Positions 60,127 through 64,000 of a stretch of DNA of 64,000 nt are shown piece after piece. A program made the position numbers and the translations under genes. Source of the stretch: Aspergillus flavus (Eukaryota; Ascomycota; Eurotiomycetes; Eurotiales; Aspergillaceae); contig NC_092404.1 of assembly GCF_009017415.1 (NCBI RefSeq), positions 1,116,001 through 1,180,000 on the forward strand, written 5' to 3'. Under the pieces are notes generated by a model. The model was given only the letters and a program-made list of their open reading frames with translations. It was not told the DNA's origin and ran no database searches. Numbering within the stretch: the stretch's first letter is position 1; each line of letters opens with the position of its first letter.

Positions 60127-61398
60127 TATGTCTTTGATGTATTTCTGTATAGTATCTTTTCCGTGTATATAATCCACGCTCTCGAGGTGGGGTAATGGCG
60201 AGATTCTACGTATTCCTGCTGCAGATTTAACTCTTTCAAGCTGGTCTAGGGAAGCTTATAGGTGGCTATTCCTGCAATCACAAGCTATTTGTAGAAGTGA
60301 TGCGCGAAGTCCATTCAGGTCGGGCATCATCTTCCCCTCAGCATAACCGAACTAATCTGTGGGTATCCGACTAGGGCCATCATACAGGTGCAGTGTCCTC
60401 CCCACCACTGAGGTAGTATAAAAAAAGCCGAGACCCCGAATTCTTTCTTGAATTCCTAATCTCCAATCTATCCTGAATTGTGCTTGGTTTATCCGTCTCG
60501 TTATATCACCACATAATGCGAGCTAGATCCCCTACGCCTACGAATGACCCCATCAAAAAGCTCGGAAGGAAATCGGAGGTCACCACGATCTGTTTGTGGA
60601 CAAAAGAGGGCCCCGCTTCTATGACTGGGCTGCCGTTGGTTTGAACCGCCGGATATTCAAGCGGGGTTCTTGGAAGCTCAGCTGGGACATATCACGAAGT
60701 TCATATTGGAAGTTGGGGGCGCAATATGATGATCCGGATCTCCTTTCCAAATGGCCATCGGTTGAAGAAATGCTGCGGAAAAGGCATTTCGACTATTTAA
60801 TTGGTGTAGAAATTGAAGGAGAGAGGGGAAGGTGAGCGTACATACAGCCTCTCTTTCGTTGTAAGATATTTCTTTCTAGATGCCCTTCCAGCACTAACGG
60901 TGGGTAGATGGCAACATACCGCGTATCAGTTGTGACGGGGTCAGCAATTAGCGTGGGTGGTTCAGCGTGGGGTGGAAAAGGCAGGACTTCGTCTCTCTCC
61001 GAAGGAAATTCCTCCGGTTGCTTACTCTCTGAGCTGGTGGGCATTAGGGACTAGAAATAGATTGAGCCGCGATACTAAATACTTTATCGACAACATCTGA
61101 CTATCGATTGGCTTTGCCCGCGTCGCTAATTGATGATAATTTAGATTTTATGTCAAATCGGAACACCACTCGTTGCACGAGTTCTACTACCTAAGCCATG
61201 TCAGTAGCAGGTATCTTGAACACTCTACTCACTATACAGCCTGCTAGTGTTTCCCTCAAGATATTCTGGCGCGAAGATTCTCTAATCTAACTCCATGCTA
61301 GGGAGTTTGCAACGTAAACACTATCATGCACTTTGCTGCATTATCTTGTTTGGCTTGGAACCAGCCTTATCTCTTTGAAATACTTGTCAACAACCCCG
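60127..61398. other. Spacer with unassigned open stretch
   Basis: About 1.3 kb. A forward frame at 60596-60835 (80 codons, rich in Trp/Arg/Tyr, no ATG) ends near a GTGAGC donor-like site and might be an exon or relic of a gene I do not recognise. Otherwise nothing. Confidence 0.4.
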
Positions 61399-63341
61399 TC
61401 ATAGTTTCTCTGGATTGTAATACGTGCTCATGCGGTATTTCGTTTCACCATCATACTGAGATAGATCCTGCAGTGCCTGCAAACCCTCTCGTTCAATGGT
61501 AGAACGAATCTCCTGGTTGCAAGGAGTAATCCGACACTCAAATGAATTGGGCCGCATATTGAGGCCATTCCTATGAAACACAGACGATTAGCCGCTACAT
61601 ACTAGTAGTCAAGAATAAGGAAGCATCATGAAAGCACTTACGTGAAATCAAAAATATCCACCGGAACTTCGTTTCCGTGCCGGTCCAGCGCCTTTCGTAT
61701 ATCAAACCCCCATAGTAACCGGGCGATAGTGATGAAAGTCCCCTGCTCAGCTAAACCCTGGCCGCTGCACACTCGTCGCCCCCATCCAAATGTCATGTAG
61801 CCCTTATCCACCGGGAACGGGCGATGAACAGGACTTTCTTCAAAATATCGCTCCGGATTGAAACGGTCAGGCTCGGGGAATTCTCGTTCGTGATGGTGAA
61901 TTGCCCAGACATTCCCCTGCACCCAGGTATTTCTGGGGATTAACCAGCCCTAATTAGGTCCATCGGATCAGCACATCTAGATATAAACAAGTACGGAATT
62001 CAAGGAAGTGCATCGTACCTTATAACGATCATCCTTAATGGGTGCATGCGGCTGTCCCCCAATAATAGCGACCGATCTCCACCGCAGCACCTCCTTCACA
62101 AACGCCCTTACATATGGCAAATCAGACTCATCCTCGAACGTCGGACTCCGATGTGGCCCCACCACCCGATCGAGCTCTTCCCATGCCTTGGGCAGTGTCT
62201 CCGGAAATGCACAACAAGCGAGAACAAAAGTGACAAGTGTGGAGCTGGATGTATCGCTGCCTGCTCCAAAAAGGTTACCCGCGAGCGAGGAGATCTCCAT
62301 TTTGGTAAGGTTGTGTTTCGGCACTTCTTCGAAGAGTTTCCTTGCGTAGCACTGTTTTGCCTCTGGACCACTGGCGGCTTCTTCTGCTAACGCGTAGAAA
62401 AAGGGCCTGCCGCGTCCTTGTCCATTGCCTAATCCGTGCTTCCAGGGTGCCATCCAGTTGGGGAATTTGGCGAGGACTAGACCGTGTTAACTGACGACAC
62501 AGGGATAAGAATACATTGATAGAGGACTAACAAGGAAACGACTCCATCAACATGGGAAACGACTTCCCCGGTACATTCAACTCAGCCGCCCGCTGCATCA
62601 CCGCAATCACCTCCGTGATAATCGGGTCGGTATATGCACACACACGTCTCCCAAACCCAATTATCGAGACCACGCTCGTCGCGTACCTCTCGAAATGGTT
62701 CACGTACTCCCTGAGTTCGCGCAAGAGATCCAAAGCAACGACCTTGCTCTCGTCGTTCTGGAACCCGCGGTAGTTGCGCACTTGCTGCAGTCCAACGCCC
62801 ATATGGGTTAGTTTCCTGTGCAGCCGCCATCTATCTCCGTAGTACATGTTGACCATGTTAGACTAGCCGGCACCGAGCTCGCTAAAGACGACCATTCGTG
62901 GACGGGATGCATAGATTGCGGCTCGCTTGTTGAGGAGTTCGTCAGCAGCCCAGGCGTCGCAGATCCAGATTGTTGGTCGTCGGCCTGTCCAGAATGTGAT
63001 CATGGGCGTGTTGTACTCTTTTGCTAGTTGCTCGAAGTATATCCATGGTTTTTGGTCTGGTAGGAGATGTGTGTTTCCGATCATGGGAAGGGGGAATGGA
63101 CCTGGTGGCTGTAGCTAAGTGTTAGCGTAGCTATTAGGTTATTCGTTTGATATTGCTGTGGGCTTGCCATTTGGAAATGGAGGTATATCATATATCCATA
63201 GTCTACAATCAAGGCCAGTCCCAGGATTACCACTACCGGAGGTATTAATGTGGCGAGATTCACGTGGCTCCATCCAGGATGGCTGAGGATGCGCTGACCC
63301 TGAATGAGAGCAAAGAGTTGCTCAACCCTCTCGACTATCAT
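61399..63341 (-). pseudogene. Cytochrome P450 monooxygenase with in-frame stop
   Basis: Five exons, 63341-63168, 63114-62532, 62476-62019, 61949-61642 and 61570-61399, join in phase to 565 codons. The N-terminal helix (residues about 28-50) is an ER anchor, followed by the proline hinge PPGPFPLP. GAGSDTSSS is the I-helix oxygen site, EVLRWR the ExxR, RFNPERY the PERF region and FGWGRRVCSG the haem loop. Everything is conserved except codon 142, TAG at 62865-62863, between LGAG and SNMVNMYYGDRW, where Gln would fit (CAG to TAG, one C-to-T change). The first intron has a GC donor (ATG|GCAAGC). The gene resembles fungal secondary-metabolite P450s. Unless read through or a sequencing error, it is inactive. 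No partner gene lies beside it in the window. Confidence 0.85.
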
Positions 63342-64000
63342 AGTTCCTAGATGGCGATATGGAAGCAGAGAGCATGCTATAGCAACTGAGTCAACTAGTC
63401 ATGTACATATATTTACGCCCCCTTACTTCACCCCTCTTCGGATAAGGATGTATACTGGGTTCATGATGATAGACCCTGCGGGGTATCGTCTTCTGAGCTC
63501 ATACGGAAATCAATACGGAAACTGGGGCACAAGTGGCGGCACATGTGGCGGTAACCCTGCGTCTGCTGAGCTTACCCCACATCCTGCACTGATTGAAGAA
63601 TTTCCGGGGAAACGAGTTGCTTAGTCTGAGATATTGGGCAGTGGTTGTGACCACCTGTCGCCGTTGTATTGCACCATTGTTGCGTTGAGAGACCTGCAGC
63701 AATATACAAAATAGCATCCAGATCAACCACATCACAATATGCGTATATTCAAGCTAACAGATGTGTTATATTCTTCTATCTTTGATAACCCTAAGCGGGA
63801 CCCGCTGCGGCAGCCCCAGATGTTTAGAGCCCATTTGCGGGGTTTGTGGGGTAAGGACAGCCGATCTCCGAGAAGAAAGACATTGCATAATCTTGACGGA
63901 CTAATCCAACTGAGTCATGTACACTCCAAAAGAGCGCTGCTAACGGGTCAGAAACAGGTGGGCGATTTCAAGCCCTCGGCATAGGCACTGCTCTTTTATA
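63342..64000. other. Right edge, one weak open frame
   Basis: Promoter side of the P450 gene. A forward ATG frame at 63739-63984 would give 81 basic residues with no recognisable motif; I would not call it a gene without expression data. Confidence 0.4.

Overview
The window is nuclear DNA of a filamentous ascomycete, most likely a member of the Eurotiales (Aspergillus/Penicillium type). The evidence is many short GT-AG introns of about 42-75 nt with CTRAY-like branch points, long single-gene spacing without operons, and fungal-restricted families (RTA1, Zn2Cys6 factors, DHA1/DHA14 transporters, GT90/CAP10, UTP15, MOT1). I built gene models by hand from six-frame reading, joining exons only where phase and splice signals agreed. 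No database search was possible, so family names rest on motifs.

Layout. 0.6-10.3 kb: Ytp1-like membrane protein, RTA1-like protein, a nine-intron MFS drug transporter, a class I sesquiterpene synthase and a GT90 glycosyltransferase. 12.3-16.5 kb: a KP4-like secreted-toxin pseudogene, a decayed P450 3' end and a complete second-type GAPDH. 17.3-25 kb: an A-T-C NRPS-like enzyme, a GNAT-like protein and a second DHA14 transporter. 25.4-27.5 kb: a LINE remnant and a broken transcription-factor gene. 27.7-40.3 kb: a compact metabolic block with a dienelactone-hydrolase-like protein, DHA1 transporter, MDR oxidoreductase, fused aconitase X, alpha/beta hydrolase, Zn2Cys6 regulator and RidA. 40.8-49.1 kb: MOT1-type molybdate transporter, small Ser-rich protein, tRNA-Ala(AGC), UTP15, PhyH dioxygenase and SDR, which looks partly like housekeeping DNA. 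50.4-60.1 kb: an accessory island with a broken phosphorylase-type NLR gene, a small secreted protein, an intact Crinkler-like P-loop NTPase/nuclease gene and a multiply broken Tc-toxin A-subunit-like gene. 61.4-63.3 kb: a P450 with one in-frame stop.

Working together (inference). The terpene synthase, the nearby MFS transporter, the P450 relic and the extra GAPDH fit the logic of a GAPDH-targeting sesquiterpenoid pathway with a self-resistant target copy, now partly decayed. The NRPS-like gene, GNAT and DHA14 transporter look like a second small biosynthetic unit. Aconitase X, RidA, hydrolase, oxidoreductase and Zn2Cys6 factor suggest an inducible catabolic cluster, possibly for hydroxyproline-like compounds. 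The right-hand island collects immunity/conflict-type genes at different stages of decay.
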